Source: Chloroflexota bacterium
GTDB taxonomy: Bacteria; Chloroflexota; UBA5177
Reading direction: 5' to 3'
Assembly: GCA_025966365.1 (NCBI GenBank)
Contig: JAICWV010000023.1
Location: forward strand, 1-32,840
DNA: 32,840 nt
Every line of letters begins with the position of its first letter. Position 1 is the first letter of the stretch. Shown here in pieces: positions 7,407 through 15,969 of the stretch. Made by a program: the position numbers and the translations under genes. Under the pieces are notes generated by a model, which saw only the letters and a list, made by a program, of their open reading frames with translations, did not search any database and was not told the DNA's origin.

Positions 7407-7533
7407 TCCGAACGATCTCTAGGGGAAACAATACCCGGATACGCCATTCCGGCATATGGGCCAAACGGTCAGAATTGCTGGAAAAAGGAGTACTTCGTTA
7501 TTGGTCACTACGTAAAGTAATCGAAGAGCTACC

Positions 7534-9033
7534 TCATCCCCCCCGCCGCGTGTAGAGGATGGACTCCGCGTCTCGATAGGCGAGCCGCCAATGCGAGTCG
7601 AGTGCCAGGACCTGTGCCAGCGGGGCCGTGCGCTCGACGAGCACATTCTGGATGCGGTAGTGGTTCAACGTGGCCCGCCAGCCGGGCTGCGCGTCGTACA
7701 TGGTGACATATCCCGTCAAGATTCGATTGTTGAAGAGGGTATCGGCTCGCGAGTCCATGTAGTCTCGGTAGACCGGAAAGAGATGCCACAGTAGGTACCC
7801 GCCCCAGGAGTACGACACGAAGACGCGTGGCGGCAGACGGTGGTGCTGCATGAAGCGGATGGCGCCGACAGGGTATTGGGTCCGCTCCGTTCGGGCGAGC
7901 GCTTTACCGTTGATGTACCGCGCGCCCACCGAGCCGTACACAATCAGCACCAGAATGATGAGAATCAGGTTGATGCGCGCCTTGGCCGGCGTGATCGGGC
8001 GAGTGCGGCCGGCCGCTGCGGCGATTTGGGGCCAGAGTGTCGGACCGACCAGCGAAAGGGAGAAGGCCACTAGCGGCGAGACGACCACGGCCCACACGGG
8101 AACGTTTCGCACCTGGCTGAGTGCCAGATGTGTGAACCCAACCATGATCAGTACCGACGTCCAGTTGATCCGGGGACGCACGATCGCCAGCGATGCCATC
8201 AGGGCCAGGAGAAGGGCCTCAAAGATCATCATGACCGGAAGATGGAAGTTGGGGGACGCGCTCTCCTCGATGATGTTGGTGTAGGCGTTGGGCAGCACGA
8301 AGGCGAGTGGGTATAGCAGGAGCCGGTACGTGTTCGGGTTCACCACCGTGATGATGAAGCTGGCAATGAGCGCGAGCCCGAGATCGCGCAGCTGCAGTCC
8401 GGTGAGGCTACCCCTGCCCGAAACCACGTTTAGCCACTCTCCGACGAGATAGGCGCCGATCAGGACCAGTCCCAGGACAAAACCGCCATGGAGATTGGCC
8501 CAGATCAGCATCAACAGAGGCAGCGCCAACAACAGACGCCGGCTGGGACGCCGCGTGTAGCGATCCAGGATCAGGCAGTATACCGCCAGAAACAGGAGCG
8601 AGATCATCTGAATGCGCGGTCCCCAGCTGCCGGTGGAGCACATGAACGCCGCGGCCGTGACGAAGATCGCCAGCATGGGATGGATGCCCTTGCCCCGCAT
8701 GACCGCATAGACCACTGCGAATGTAGTAGTGATGACGAGGGCAAAGAACACGATCAGCCCCCAGAGTCCGGCCAGAGCATACAGGCCGTAAAGGAGGACT
8801 TCCGCCAGCCACTCGTGATCGGTCCAGGAATGGCCGCGGAAGCTGAAAGTCATATAGTCCCGGGTGGGGACCGAGCCCGAGTGCAGGATGTCATGGCCCA
8901 CCTTGAGGTGCCACCACAGGTCCGTATCCAGACGTGGGATGAGCGCGACCAGCAGGCAGGCCCCAAGCACGAAGACGACGGCGACGGTAGCGACTGATGG
9001 CGCCAGTCGCGTCAGGCCCCGGCTAGACTGCAC
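7534..9033 (-). CDS. Polytopic membrane protein, GT-C-like glycosyltransferase candidate
   Basis: A 499-residue protein with roughly ten hydrophobic segments and a soluble C-terminal part (about 395-499). After the first membrane helix it carries acidic motifs D36-x-D38-WWHLKVG and WTDHEWLAEVLL (70-81). This layout, with acidic residues in the first outer loop, is typical of GT-C enzymes that use lipid-phosphate sugars. The exact family is not certain. GTG at 9031-9033 is the start, with GGAGAGG just upstream inside the preceding gene; the two genes overlap by 11 nt. It is the last gene of a four-gene minus-strand glycosyltransferase operon. Donor and acceptor cannot be read from the sequence. 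Confidence 0.7.
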   Translation of the reverse strand: MQSSRGLTRLAPSVATVAVVFVLGACLLVALIPRLDTDLWWHLKVGHDILHSGSVPTRDYMTFSFRGHSWTDHEWLAEVLLYGLYALAGLWGLIVFFALVITTTFAVVYAVMRGKGIHPMLAIFVTAAAFMCSTGSWGPRIQMISLLFLAVYCLILDRYTRRPSRRLLLALPLLMLIWANLHGGFVLGLVLIGAYLVGEWLNVVSGRGSLTGLQLRDLGLALIASFIITVVNPNTYRLLLYPLAFVLPNAYTNIIEESASPNFHLPVMMIFEALLLALMASLAIVRPRINWTSVLIMVGFTHLALSQVRNVPVWAVVVSPLVAFSLSLVGPTLWPQIAAAAGRTRPITPAKARINLILIILVLIVYGSVGARYINGKALARTERTQYPVGAIRFMQHHRLPPRVFVSYSWGGYLLWHLFPVYRDYMDSRADTLFNNRILTGYVTMYDAQPGWRATLNHYRIQNVLVERTAPLAQVLALDSHWRLAYRDAESILYTRRGG

Positions 9034-10261
9034 GCGACCTCTCCGGGAGCGGTCTCAGAGCGAGCGCGAACCACGCCGCCAGGCCACCCATGGCCAGGAT
9101 GATCAGCTGAACATGCACGATGCCGGCCAGGACAAGGCCAAAGATGGCCAGGGCGTACAGGCTGCCGAGAGCGTACGGCAGCCATGAGGGACCGGAAGCG
9201 CGCGCCTGCAGCGCGATTCCGACCGGAATTAGCAGGAGCACCAGGTCATGAATGAGGACGTGGGGGCTTATCAGGAGACCGACGAGGATCGCCAGGGCAA
9301 AGGGAGGCGCCAGGCCGGGCGAGCGCCGGGCCAGCACGGCAAGAACGGCGAGGCCGGCCAGCGCCAGTACGGCGAGCACGGCAAGAGCAGCCCCAGACGG
9401 CAGGAGATCGCGAAGTGGACCCGCCAGACTGGCCGTCTTCTCCGGCCCGTAGCCGAATTGCGTCGTCCATCCCGTGGCGCGCCGCAACGTCTGGACATAC
9501 GCGGTGTTGATGTGGGCTCCCATAAACACCATGGGCAGGAGCGTGAAGAGGAGCGTAGCGCCCGCAAAGGAGAGGATCGGTCGCCAGCGCCCGCGAGCCA
9601 GAAGGACCACGAGGCACGGCAGTACGTATGTCGGCTTGATCATGGCCACTGCCAGTAAGACGCCGGCGAGCATGTCCAGCCGACGCTCGAGACTGAGCAG
9701 GGCACCGCCCAGCAATGCCAGGAGGAGGAACGACACCTGGCCCTGCAGCAGGCCGATAAAGGTGGGGATGAAGGTCCAGGCGCCGAGCCACAGAATGGCG
9801 GCGCCGGCCACCGCGAGCCGGGCGCGCCGCTGGACGATGACCAGAGCCAGGCAGAGCCACACCGCGTTGAGCGTTGCCCAGAACGCGTAGGCCGGGACCA
9901 GGCCGATCAGTCCCAGCGGGGCAATGGCGGCGGCAAAGTACGGCGGGTAGACGTAGGGAAGCACGCCGTAGGTGAGGTGGTACGGCGCGATGGCGTGCCG
10001 CTCCACGGCGCTGAGGGCGCCGAAGTTGTAGAGCGAGGCCCCGTGACCGTCGACCACCATGCGCGCAGCGCTGAAGTACGTAATAAAGTCCGTCTTCTGG
10101 GGCGGAATGTTTCCGGAAAAGAGCGTGAGAGCATACGCACCGAGGAGACCGAGTCCGAAAGCGAGGAAGACAGCCGCCACGGCCCGGTCCCGAAATCGGC
10201 TGGGCACAGCGACAGCCGCCAGCGTCACGCTCGTCCCCCTCGTCGATCTACGCACGGGCAC
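9023..10261 (-). CDS. GT87-family (DUF2029) membrane glycosyltransferase
   Basis: A 412-residue polytopic protein. The GT87 hallmark follows the first helix: KTDFITYFSAARMVVDGHGA (57-76), with D58 the likely catalytic acid, then YPPYFAAAIAPLG. Later comes the family pattern of a Gln/Arg-rich loop and KPTYVLPCLVVLLA. Characterised GT87 members are polyprenyl-phosphate mannose-dependent mannosyltransferases (mycobacterial PimE), so a lipid-linked donor is inferred. The start taken is GTG 10259-10261; GTG at 10226-10228, with GAGGGGG six bases upstream, is an alternative that trims 11 residues. It starts 18 nt after the upstream gene ends and overlaps the downstream gene. Confidence 0.82.
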   Translation of the reverse strand: MPVRRSTRGTSVTLAAVAVPSRFRDRAVAAVFLAFGLGLLGAYALTLFSGNIPPQKTDFITYFSAARMVVDGHGASLYNFGALSAVERHAIAPYHLTYGVLPYVYPPYFAAAIAPLGLIGLVPAYAFWATLNAVWLCLALVIVQRRARLAVAGAAILWLGAWTFIPTFIGLLQGQVSFLLLALLGGALLSLERRLDMLAGVLLAVAMIKPTYVLPCLVVLLARGRWRPILSFAGATLLFTLLPMVFMGAHINTAYVQTLRRATGWTTQFGYGPEKTASLAGPLRDLLPSGAALAVLAVLALAGLAVLAVLARRSPGLAPPFALAILVGLLISPHVLIHDLVLLLIPVGIALQARASGPSWLPYALGSLYALAIFGLVLAGIVHVQLIILAMGGLAAWFALALRPLPERSRAV

Positions 10262-10279
10262 CCGGCACCCGGCCCCAGC

Positions 10280-11818
10280 TCAGGCCGTGGCAGCGAACGA
10301 CCCCTGTGGCTCAACGTGCGCCTGCGCCGGCACGTGCTTGTAGACCCAGATGATGCGTACGACCAGAGCCGCGATGATGACGGCCATGGGCAGGAAGGCG
10401 AGGGGGCCGCTGAGCCCGAGCAGGGATCCCCACGCGAGCGCCAGCTTGCCTTTGGTCAGGTTCGGGAGCACCTGGTGATAGAAGGGGAAGTGGTCGGCAT
10501 AGGGGAAGCCGCCCGACCAGCCGGAAATCACGACCAGTGCCATGGAGAGCACGGAGAGGGCGCCGAGGACCGCGAACGCCACCCGGTAGGCGGCGGTGCG
10601 CAGACCGAGCGCGATCGGCAGCATCATGAAAGGAAGGAGCGGGACCAGATGGCGGGAGGCAACGCTCCAGCCGCCGGACCAGCCGTTGACGTCTTGAGGG
10701 CGTGACGCGTCCATGAGGAAGTACAGCGCGATGGCGACCCCGCACAGTACTGTCTCGGCACGCAGGTCACGCCGCTTCCCCATCAGGACGAGGCCGGGCA
10801 CTACCAGGAGAAGCACGGGGCAGAGCGTGAGAATGCCGCGGTACGTGCCGAAAGTGATTTCCCACAGGGAGTTCCACGTCGGCGGTTGGATCCCGTAGGA
10901 GAGGGGATCGCCCAGGCCCAGGATGCCGGAGCTGATGTGGTGGTGGTACAGGGACGACTGCACGTGCATGTATCCGGTGGCCAGCGGGCTGCCAAAGGCA
11001 ACGGTGTTATAGGCAAGCTCGGCCACGATGCAGGGGACGGTGCCGAGCGCCACGGTGGCGAGCGCTTGGATGCGGCTGCGCGCGATGGCGGCGAGGTACA
11101 CCACGATGCACAGGAACAGGACGACCGTCGGGTACTCACTGATCACGGCGAACGAGCCGAGGAGGCCGGCCGCGGCCAGCTGCCAGTCGCGCCGTCGCGT
11201 CGCCGGACGCCTGGCGTAGAGGAAGAAGAGCATGAAGGCGGAGAAGAGGGCAATGGCACAGATCTGATGACTGAAGTACCACATGGAGTAGGGATAGGCC
11301 GTGGTTCCCAGGGCATAGGCGCCGGTTGCAACCATAGCCCACCCGATGGAGATGAAGCGGGCCAGGAAGAGCCAGAGGAGAACGGCGAAGAGCGCGGACG
11401 GAAGGATTAGCAGGACGTAGGTGATGGCATAGCGAAGGTACGCTGTGCTGCGGGGGAGGGTATATCCGTGGCGGCCCACGGCGCCATAGGGCTCGGCCCG
11501 CTGGTGCAGAAGCGCCTCGGCGAGAGCGTACACGGGCACGGCGATCAAGGAAAGACCGGGCGCCTTATCGCTGTAGTAGTGGCCGTGCCAGAAAGACTCG
11601 TCGCCCAGCCGCCGGGCGTAGCGGTCGATCGTGACCGTGTGATGGTCCACGATGCTGAAGGCGACGTACAGGTGGCTTTCAGTATTGAAGTTGGGCGTAG
11701 CCGGAATCACGTAGGCATAGGCCACCACGATAAGCCAGAACAGGGCGATGCCCAGGCGCTGGTTCCGGGTGCTCGGCTTGCGCTTCGAGCGATCAAAACG
11801 GTCTCGGAAGCTCATCAT
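10280..11818 (-). CDS. GT-C-type polytopic membrane protein (glycosyltransferase candidate)
   Basis: A 512-residue protein with about eleven hydrophobic segments. After the first helix lies NFNTESHLYVAFSIVDHHTV (43-62) with an acidic residue in the first loop, then YYSDKAPGLSLIAVPVYALA, a motif pair recurring in GT39-like/GT-C proteins of Chloroflexota and Actinobacteria as I recall them. Sugar specificity is unknown. It starts ATGATG at 11813-11818; AGGAG lies 13 nt upstream, a little far. It is preceded by a 51-nt gap after the GT87 gene at 11870 and followed by another GT87 gene, which suggests one operon. Assignment to an exact CAZy family is not possible by eye. Confidence 0.7.
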   Translation of the reverse strand: MMSFRDRFDRSKRKPSTRNQRLGIALFWLIVVAYAYVIPATPNFNTESHLYVAFSIVDHHTVTIDRYARRLGDESFWHGHYYSDKAPGLSLIAVPVYALAEALLHQRAEPYGAVGRHGYTLPRSTAYLRYAITYVLLILPSALFAVLLWLFLARFISIGWAMVATGAYALGTTAYPYSMWYFSHQICAIALFSAFMLFFLYARRPATRRRDWQLAAAGLLGSFAVISEYPTVVLFLCIVVYLAAIARSRIQALATVALGTVPCIVAELAYNTVAFGSPLATGYMHVQSSLYHHHISSGILGLGDPLSYGIQPPTWNSLWEITFGTYRGILTLCPVLLLVVPGLVLMGKRRDLRAETVLCGVAIALYFLMDASRPQDVNGWSGGWSVASRHLVPLLPFMMLPIALGLRTAAYRVAFAVLGALSVLSMALVVISGWSGGFPYADHFPFYHQVLPNLTKGKLALAWGSLLGLSGPLAFLPMAVIIAALVVRIIWVYKHVPAQAHVEPQGSFAATA

Positions 11819-11869
11819 ATCGGCGGGGTTTCTCCTGGATTGAGCGCTGGAGTGGGTGCGGGCGGCGGA

Positions 11870-13078
11870 TTAGGCCGACGTGCCGTAGCTCTTCGCCGCA
11901 GCCACGTGTTGGACAGACTGCCGGCCTCGAAGCGGCCACGGAATCAGCGACGCGGCCAGCACGACGAACAGAAGACACGGTGCGATGATGTGGTCGGCGC
12001 CAGTCTGAACCGGTGCGGTCAGGGTAACCGCGTAAAGAATAATCACTGCCCGCGCTCGATCGCCAGGGAGCCTGCTGGCGAGGAAGGAAAGCACAACGGG
12101 CGCCAGAAATATGTAGTCGTAATAGTGGTCATACGGAGCCACGGCAAACCACAGCAGCCAGAGCCAGGCGATCTGCCGCACGCTGATCGGACGGACTCCC
12201 CAGTAGCGCCGCAAGGCGAGGAGCGTGGCAGCTCCGGCCACGACCACCAGAGCGGCCGCAATCACCATGGAGACACGGGCAGGCAGATAGGGCTCGTAGA
12301 GGACGTTAAGCGAGGCGAAGAGCGTCTGGAAGCGCAGCGTGTCGGTAAACGAGTGAAAAGCCTCCAGCCACCAGAGAAGGGTTATCGGTCCCGCGGTGAC
12401 GGCGCTGGCAACCAGAATCCCCCCGGCCCCGAGTGCGAAGCCGGCCAGTGACCGCAGCCAGGAGGCACTGTGGAAGAGAAGGACGAGCCCTGCCAGCGGC
12501 AGCGCCAGCTGTGGCTTGCAGATGGCCATGGAGAGAAGACATCCAGCCAGAAGAGGATGCCGCCGCGCCAGAAGGAGCCCCAGGCTACAGGCGGCAAACA
12601 CCAACACACCCAGATTGGCGATAAAGATGTAGTACGTCATGGGCGGCAACGCCAGGCCGATCAGAATCGGCAGGACCACCCTGCGGCGGCCGAAGGCTGC
12701 AAGTGACGCCCACAGCCCGACGATTGCCGAAAGTGCGAAGACCACCTCGAGGACCGCGCTGCCGAGGGCGAGAGAGCGTCCTCCCAGCGGCTCCATGGCC
12801 CAGAAGAACACGGGGGGCTCGGCAACCCTGGCCAGCTGTTTCCCGCGGGTGTGCTCGCTCAGTCCGACCATCTTGCGTTTGCCCTCCCACACCAAGTGCC
12901 AGTCGTACGGGTTGTCGCCGCGGTGCAGCACCTGCGCGGCGCTGATGTAGTCGGACGCGTCCTTGGCCACGGTGTTTTTGGGCCCGTTCAGGCTCACCAT
13001 GACCAGGAGCCAGACCCAGAAGAGGAGCAAAGAGCACAGCGGAACCAGGGCCAACTTGGTCCGCAGCGATGAAGTCAT
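11870..13078 (-). CDS. GT87-family (DUF2029) membrane glycosyltransferase, second copy
   Basis: A 402-residue polytopic protein. The first outer loop has KDASDYISAAQVLHRGDNPYD (D43 the likely catalytic acid), then EPPVFFWAMEPLG. It continues with the GT87 pattern of an Asn in a membrane helix (IANLGVLVFAACSLGLLLAR) and AGCLLSMAICKPQLALPLAG. It differs clearly from the GT87 protein at 9023-10261, so a separate linkage is likely. ATG 13076-13078 has no strong Shine-Dalgarno. It is the first gene of the minus-strand glycosyltransferase operon; the promoter must lie in 13079-13279, which also carries a repeated GAAAGGAGTAC element. Confidence 0.8.
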   Translation of the reverse strand: MTSSLRTKLALVPLCSLLLFWVWLLVMVSLNGPKNTVAKDASDYISAAQVLHRGDNPYDWHLVWEGKRKMVGLSEHTRGKQLARVAEPPVFFWAMEPLGGRSLALGSAVLEVVFALSAIVGLWASLAAFGRRRVVLPILIGLALPPMTYYIFIANLGVLVFAACSLGLLLARRHPLLAGCLLSMAICKPQLALPLAGLVLLFHSASWLRSLAGFALGAGGILVASAVTAGPITLLWWLEAFHSFTDTLRFQTLFASLNVLYEPYLPARVSMVIAAALVVVAGAATLLALRRYWGVRPISVRQIAWLWLLWFAVAPYDHYYDYIFLAPVVLSFLASRLPGDRARAVIILYAVTLTAPVQTGADHIIAPCLLFVVLAASLIPWPLRGRQSVQHVAAAKSYGTSA

Positions 13079-13190
13079 GTGGCAACTCTACGGGAGGCCG
13101 CGGACCGCTGTCTATGGCTCTTTGGTGGACACTTTCTACCCACTCAGTTCCTGCTCTCGCCCGCGTAACCAGTGTTCGTACTTCCTGTAT

Positions 13191-13225
13191 GAAAGGAGTA
13201 CTCCCCAGGTAGACGAAAGGAGTAC
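13191..13225. repeat. Direct repeat GAAAGGAGTAC x2
   Basis: GAAAGGAGTAC occurs at 13191-13201 and 13215-13225, 24 bp start to start, with a diverged inverted copy GTACTTCC just before the first. A near match (AAAAAGGAGTAC, 7482-7493) lies upstream of flp. The 201-bp gap 13079-13279 separates divergent genes, so these could be regulator sites. No binding protein can be named. Confidence 0.35.
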
Positions 13226-13279
13226 GTTGGCGCGGAACTTGCACTGGCTGACGGCAGAAAGGTTCCGGTGGGAAGGCAA

Positions 13280-13660
13280 ATGATTAGAACGGCAAATCAC
13301 CCAGCAGCTGATGTATCGCAACGTCGCCAGACACGCTGGCACTCGTTTCAAGTTGTTTTTGCGCTCGCGTATGCGGGCATCGTGCTTGATATCGTCACCA
13401 CGGCTATCGGCATCGCCAAAGTCGGGTTTTCGTACGAACGGAATCCAATGACGGCAGCGCTCATCCACGATCTGACGTGGGTCGGTGTCCTGATCTTTCT
13501 GTCCGCGTTCGCGGCTCTCTGCTATGTCTCGGTACGGATCGTGTGTTTCCGGATGTCGCCGAAAGTCACCGCGGTTCTCACCGCTCTGCTCGGCGTGGGC
13601 GCGCTCGCTCGCTGGACCATGGCGGCCGGCGCTGTCCTGTTCATCATGCAGACGCATTGA
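13280..13660 (+). CDS. Small membrane protein, DUF5658-like
   Basis: A 126-residue protein with three to four hydrophobic segments. The stretch YAGIVLDIVTTAIGIAKVGF followed by SYERNPM matches the DUF5658-type pattern (LD..TT......G..E.NP) as I recall it; function is unknown. ATG 13280 is preferred over the in-frame GTG at 13268 because GGGAAGG lies just upstream of the ATG. It stands alone on plus between minus-strand glycosyltransferases, ending 17 nt before the convergent PIG-V-like gene. Its placement suggests an envelope role, but that is inference only. Confidence 0.7.
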   Translation: MIRTANHPAADVSQRRQTRWHSFQVVFALAYAGIVLDIVTTAIGIAKVGFSYERNPMTAALIHDLTWVGVLIFLSAFAALCYVSVRIVCFRMSPKVTAVLTALLGVGALARWTMAAGAVLFIMQTH

Positions 13661-13677
13661 GCGGGAGCCCAGCGTTT

Positions 13678-14814
13678 TCAGAAGACGGCGTAGCCCCCGG
13701 CAAAGAGGGCGACCGTGAGGACCAGCAGGGCGAGAGATAGGCAGAAAATCGCGGCCTGGACGGGGCGGTTTCCGATGAGCGCCCAGGCCGCGAAGACCGG
13801 ATAGAGGACGATCACGTAGCGCTCCATGCTCACAAGGCCGTGTATCAGGGGAAGCGCCACGCCGGCGCCAACATAGACGGCGTAGGCGGGACCGATGATG
13901 CGCCACACTAGAATCGCCGAGAGCAGGAAGAGGATGGCTGCCGCGGCATCGATGCGATCGAACGGCGACAGCTGGGTGTGAAACTGGGAGCCGAGCGTGG
14001 ACATGATGCCGCCGTGGGGTGGCACCCAGCCGGCGCTGTGGTAGATGGTGAAGGCCAGAGGGTTTCCGACCGCGGCCCACAGATAGCCGACAAAGGCGAG
14101 GAACGGTAAGAGTGAGACCGCGGTGATGGCGGCCTGCCGTTTACCGGCAGTGTGAAGGGCATACACCACCAGTGCGGCGATCACGGCAAGGCCGACCGGT
14201 CGGGTGATGCCGGCCAGTCCGGCCACGGCCGCCGCCCAGCCCCAGTGACGCCGTTCGGCCAGGAGGAACGTTCCGGACGCCAGTGCCAGGAAGAGTGATT
14301 CCGCATAGGGCGCGGCAAAGAAGAGGGCAAAGGGAAAGACAGACAGGAGGAGAATTGTCCGCAGCGCGACGTCGCTCCCCCAGCGGCTGACGGCCCAGAC
14401 CCAGATGATGAGGATGGCGGCGGCGAAGGCGAGATTGGCGATTAGCCAGGCTGCGATCCAGGGACTGCCCAGCGTAAGAGGCTGCAGCGCCCGGATGAGG
14501 AGCGGATACAGCGGGAAGAAGTTGGTATTGCTCTGCGCCTGACCGGACAGATGGTATCCATGCTCCGCCACGTCGACATACCAGCGGGCATCGAAGCGAA
14601 ACCAGTTGGATGCCCACGGTCCGAGTCGGGCCAGCGGATCGTCGGCAGGTAGCACGGACGGGTATTTGTTGCTCGGAGGCAGGAGCACCGATCCGAAGCG
14701 CACCAGGAGGAGCAGCAGGATGCGGCCGGCAATGAAGACGGCTGCCGGTGCCTGCAAATCGCGAATGCTCCGCCCTGCCGCGCCTCGAGCCCGTATGTCC
14801 ACCTCTCGAATCAC
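13678..14814 (-). CDS. PIG-V-like mannosyltransferase, membrane
   Basis: A 378-residue polytopic protein resembling the bacterial PIG-V/GT76-like group. Key motif after the first helix: WFRFDARWYVDVAEHGYHLS (FDARWY, with the acidic residue in the first loop), then NTNFFPLYPLLIRAL and FAAPYAESLFLALASGTFLL and AGITRPVGL. Eukaryotic PIG-V adds the second mannose of GPI from dolichol-phosphate mannose; bacterial relatives are taken to use polyprenyl-phosphate sugars. GTG 14812-14814 is preferred, with GGAGG 5 nt upstream; GTG 14818-14820 would abut that Shine-Dalgarno. Divergent from the GT2 gene, which probably makes its donor. Confidence 0.82.
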   Translation of the reverse strand: MIREVDIRARGAAGRSIRDLQAPAAVFIAGRILLLLLVRFGSVLLPPSNKYPSVLPADDPLARLGPWASNWFRFDARWYVDVAEHGYHLSGQAQSNTNFFPLYPLLIRALQPLTLGSPWIAAWLIANLAFAAAILIIWVWAVSRWGSDVALRTILLLSVFPFALFFAAPYAESLFLALASGTFLLAERRHWGWAAAVAGLAGITRPVGLAVIAALVVYALHTAGKRQAAITAVSLLPFLAFVGYLWAAVGNPLAFTIYHSAGWVPPHGGIMSTLGSQFHTQLSPFDRIDAAAAILFLLSAILVWRIIGPAYAVYVGAGVALPLIHGLVSMERYVIVLYPVFAAWALIGNRPVQAAIFCLSLALLVLTVALFAGGYAVF

Positions 14815-14833
14815 CGTCACCTCCGGTTGGCGA

Positions 14834-14861
14834 TTGCCATCTGTACCGACTAAGGTATACC
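14834..14861 (+). promoter_or_regulatory. Promoter of the GT2 gene
   Basis: TTGCCA (14834-14839), 16-bp spacer, TATACC (14856-14861). The expected start is about 14867-14869, only 2-4 bases before the ATG at 14871, and no Shine-Dalgarno is present. This predicts a leaderless mRNA. Confidence 0.5.
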
Positions 14862-14870
14862 GTCGCCTAC

Positions 14871-15581
14871 ATGAAACTCTCTGTCGTCATTCCCACATAT
14901 AACGAAGAGCGCACGCTGACGGAGGTCATCGAGGCCGTCCGATCGGTTGATCTGACGTCACTCGATGAGGCGATTGAGCGCGAGCTGATCGTGATTGACG
15001 ACGGCTCCTCCGACCGGACGCCTGCTGTCCTGGCCGCGTACGCGGAGTGCCCCGATGTGCAGGTCCTGAGACACGACGTCAACCGCGGGAAGGGTGCGGC
15101 GATTCAGACCGGATTCCGTGCCGTGACCGGCGATGTGGTGATCATCCAGGATGCCGATCTGGAATACGATCCGGCCGAGTATCCGCGGCTGCTGGAGCCG
15201 ATCGTGTCGGGCCGCGCGGATGTCGTCTACGGCTCGCGCCTCTCCGGCGGGCGTCCCCAGCGCGTGTACCTCTTCTGGCACCTGGTGGGAAACCGGGTTC
15301 TGACGTTGCTCACGAACCTTCTCTTTAACTCCACCCTCACCGACATGGAGACTGGCTACAAAGTGTTTCGGCGGGAGGTGATTGAGAGCATGCATCTTCG
15401 GGCAAACGATTTTCGCATCGAACCGGAGATGACGGCGCACGTGCTCAAGATTCCGGGACTGCGGGTCTACGAGATGCCGATTGCCTACTACGGGCGGACG
15501 TACGACGAGGGGAAGAAGATCACCTGGCGTGACGGGCTGGGGGCGATCACGACCCTTCTCCGCTGCCGCTTCCTGGAATAG
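14871..15581 (+). CDS. GT2 glycosyltransferase, polyprenyl-phosphate mannose/glucose synthase-like
   Basis: A 236-residue cytoplasmic-face enzyme of the DPM1 type that transfers a sugar from a nucleotide donor to polyprenyl phosphate. GT-A features: SVVIPTYNEERTL (4-16), LIVIDDGSSDRT, RGKGAAIQTGF, the metal-binding DAD in IIQDADLEYDP, GSRLSGG and TDMETGYKVFRREV. There are no C-terminal membrane helices, so it is the soluble short form. A promoter immediately precedes the ATG and there is no Shine-Dalgarno, so a leaderless message is likely. Its product would supply the PIG-V-like and GT87 enzymes around it. It converges on the DUF192 gene 25 nt downstream. Confidence 0.93.
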   Translation: MKLSVVIPTYNEERTLTEVIEAVRSVDLTSLDEAIERELIVIDDGSSDRTPAVLAAYAECPDVQVLRHDVNRGKGAAIQTGFRAVTGDVVIIQDADLEYDPAEYPRLLEPIVSGRADVVYGSRLSGGRPQRVYLFWHLVGNRVLTLLTNLLFNSTLTDMETGYKVFRREVIESMHLRANDFRIEPEMTAHVLKIPGLRVYEMPIAYYGRTYDEGKKITWRDGLGAITTLLRCRFLE

Positions 15582-15606
15582 TTCCGACGTGGCCCTTCGC
15601 CCCGGT

Positions 15607-15969
15607 TCAGCCTGCTTCGGCGAGGGTCACGGTGTCGCCCATCTGCGTCTGCGTGCGGGAGATGGTGCCCACCGGTAGCTCGACCACCAACTTCGAGGCG
15701 CGCACGATCTTGCTCGCCTTCCACGGCCGCAGATCCTCGATCAGGTGTACGACCCGGCTCTCGGAGTCCAGAAACACAACGTCGATGGGAAAGCGCATGA
15801 AGAAGGAGACGACACCGCTGCACGGCTCGATGATCAACCCCCCGTCAGACGGCAGTCCTTTCTTTCCCATGAGTCCAAGGCCGCGGGAAACCGGGTTCCG
15901 TACCCGGCCGCTGTGCTCGGCGAGCACCGTGCCGCGGGTCTCATTCGAAACGCGATAGCCTCCTGTCAT
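15607..15969 (-). CDS. DUF192 family protein
   Basis: A 120-residue protein with the DUF192 pattern: RGLGLMGKKGLPSDGGLIIE, then SFFMRFPIDVVFLDSESRVV, RPWKASKIVRASKLVVELPVG and a final GDTVTL strand. The family is a small beta fold often secreted; its function is unknown. No signal peptide is seen here. The ATG at 15967-15969 overlaps the stop of the large M23 gene (ATGA), so translation is coupled and the two products may act together at the cell surface. The GT2 gene converges from the other side. Confidence 0.88.
   Translation of the reverse strand: MTGGYRVSNETRGTVLAEHSGRVRNPVSRGLGLMGKKGLPSDGGLIIEPCSGVVSFFMRFPIDVVFLDSESRVVHLIEDLRPWKASKIVRASKLVVELPVGTISRTQTQMGDTVTLAEAG

Noticed and set aside
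7331-7533. c-di-GMP-I (GEMM) riboswitch upstream of flp
   Set aside because: The conserved CACGCAGGGCAAACC-like and GGGACGCAAAGCC-like blocks are absent; only unspecific hairpins are present.
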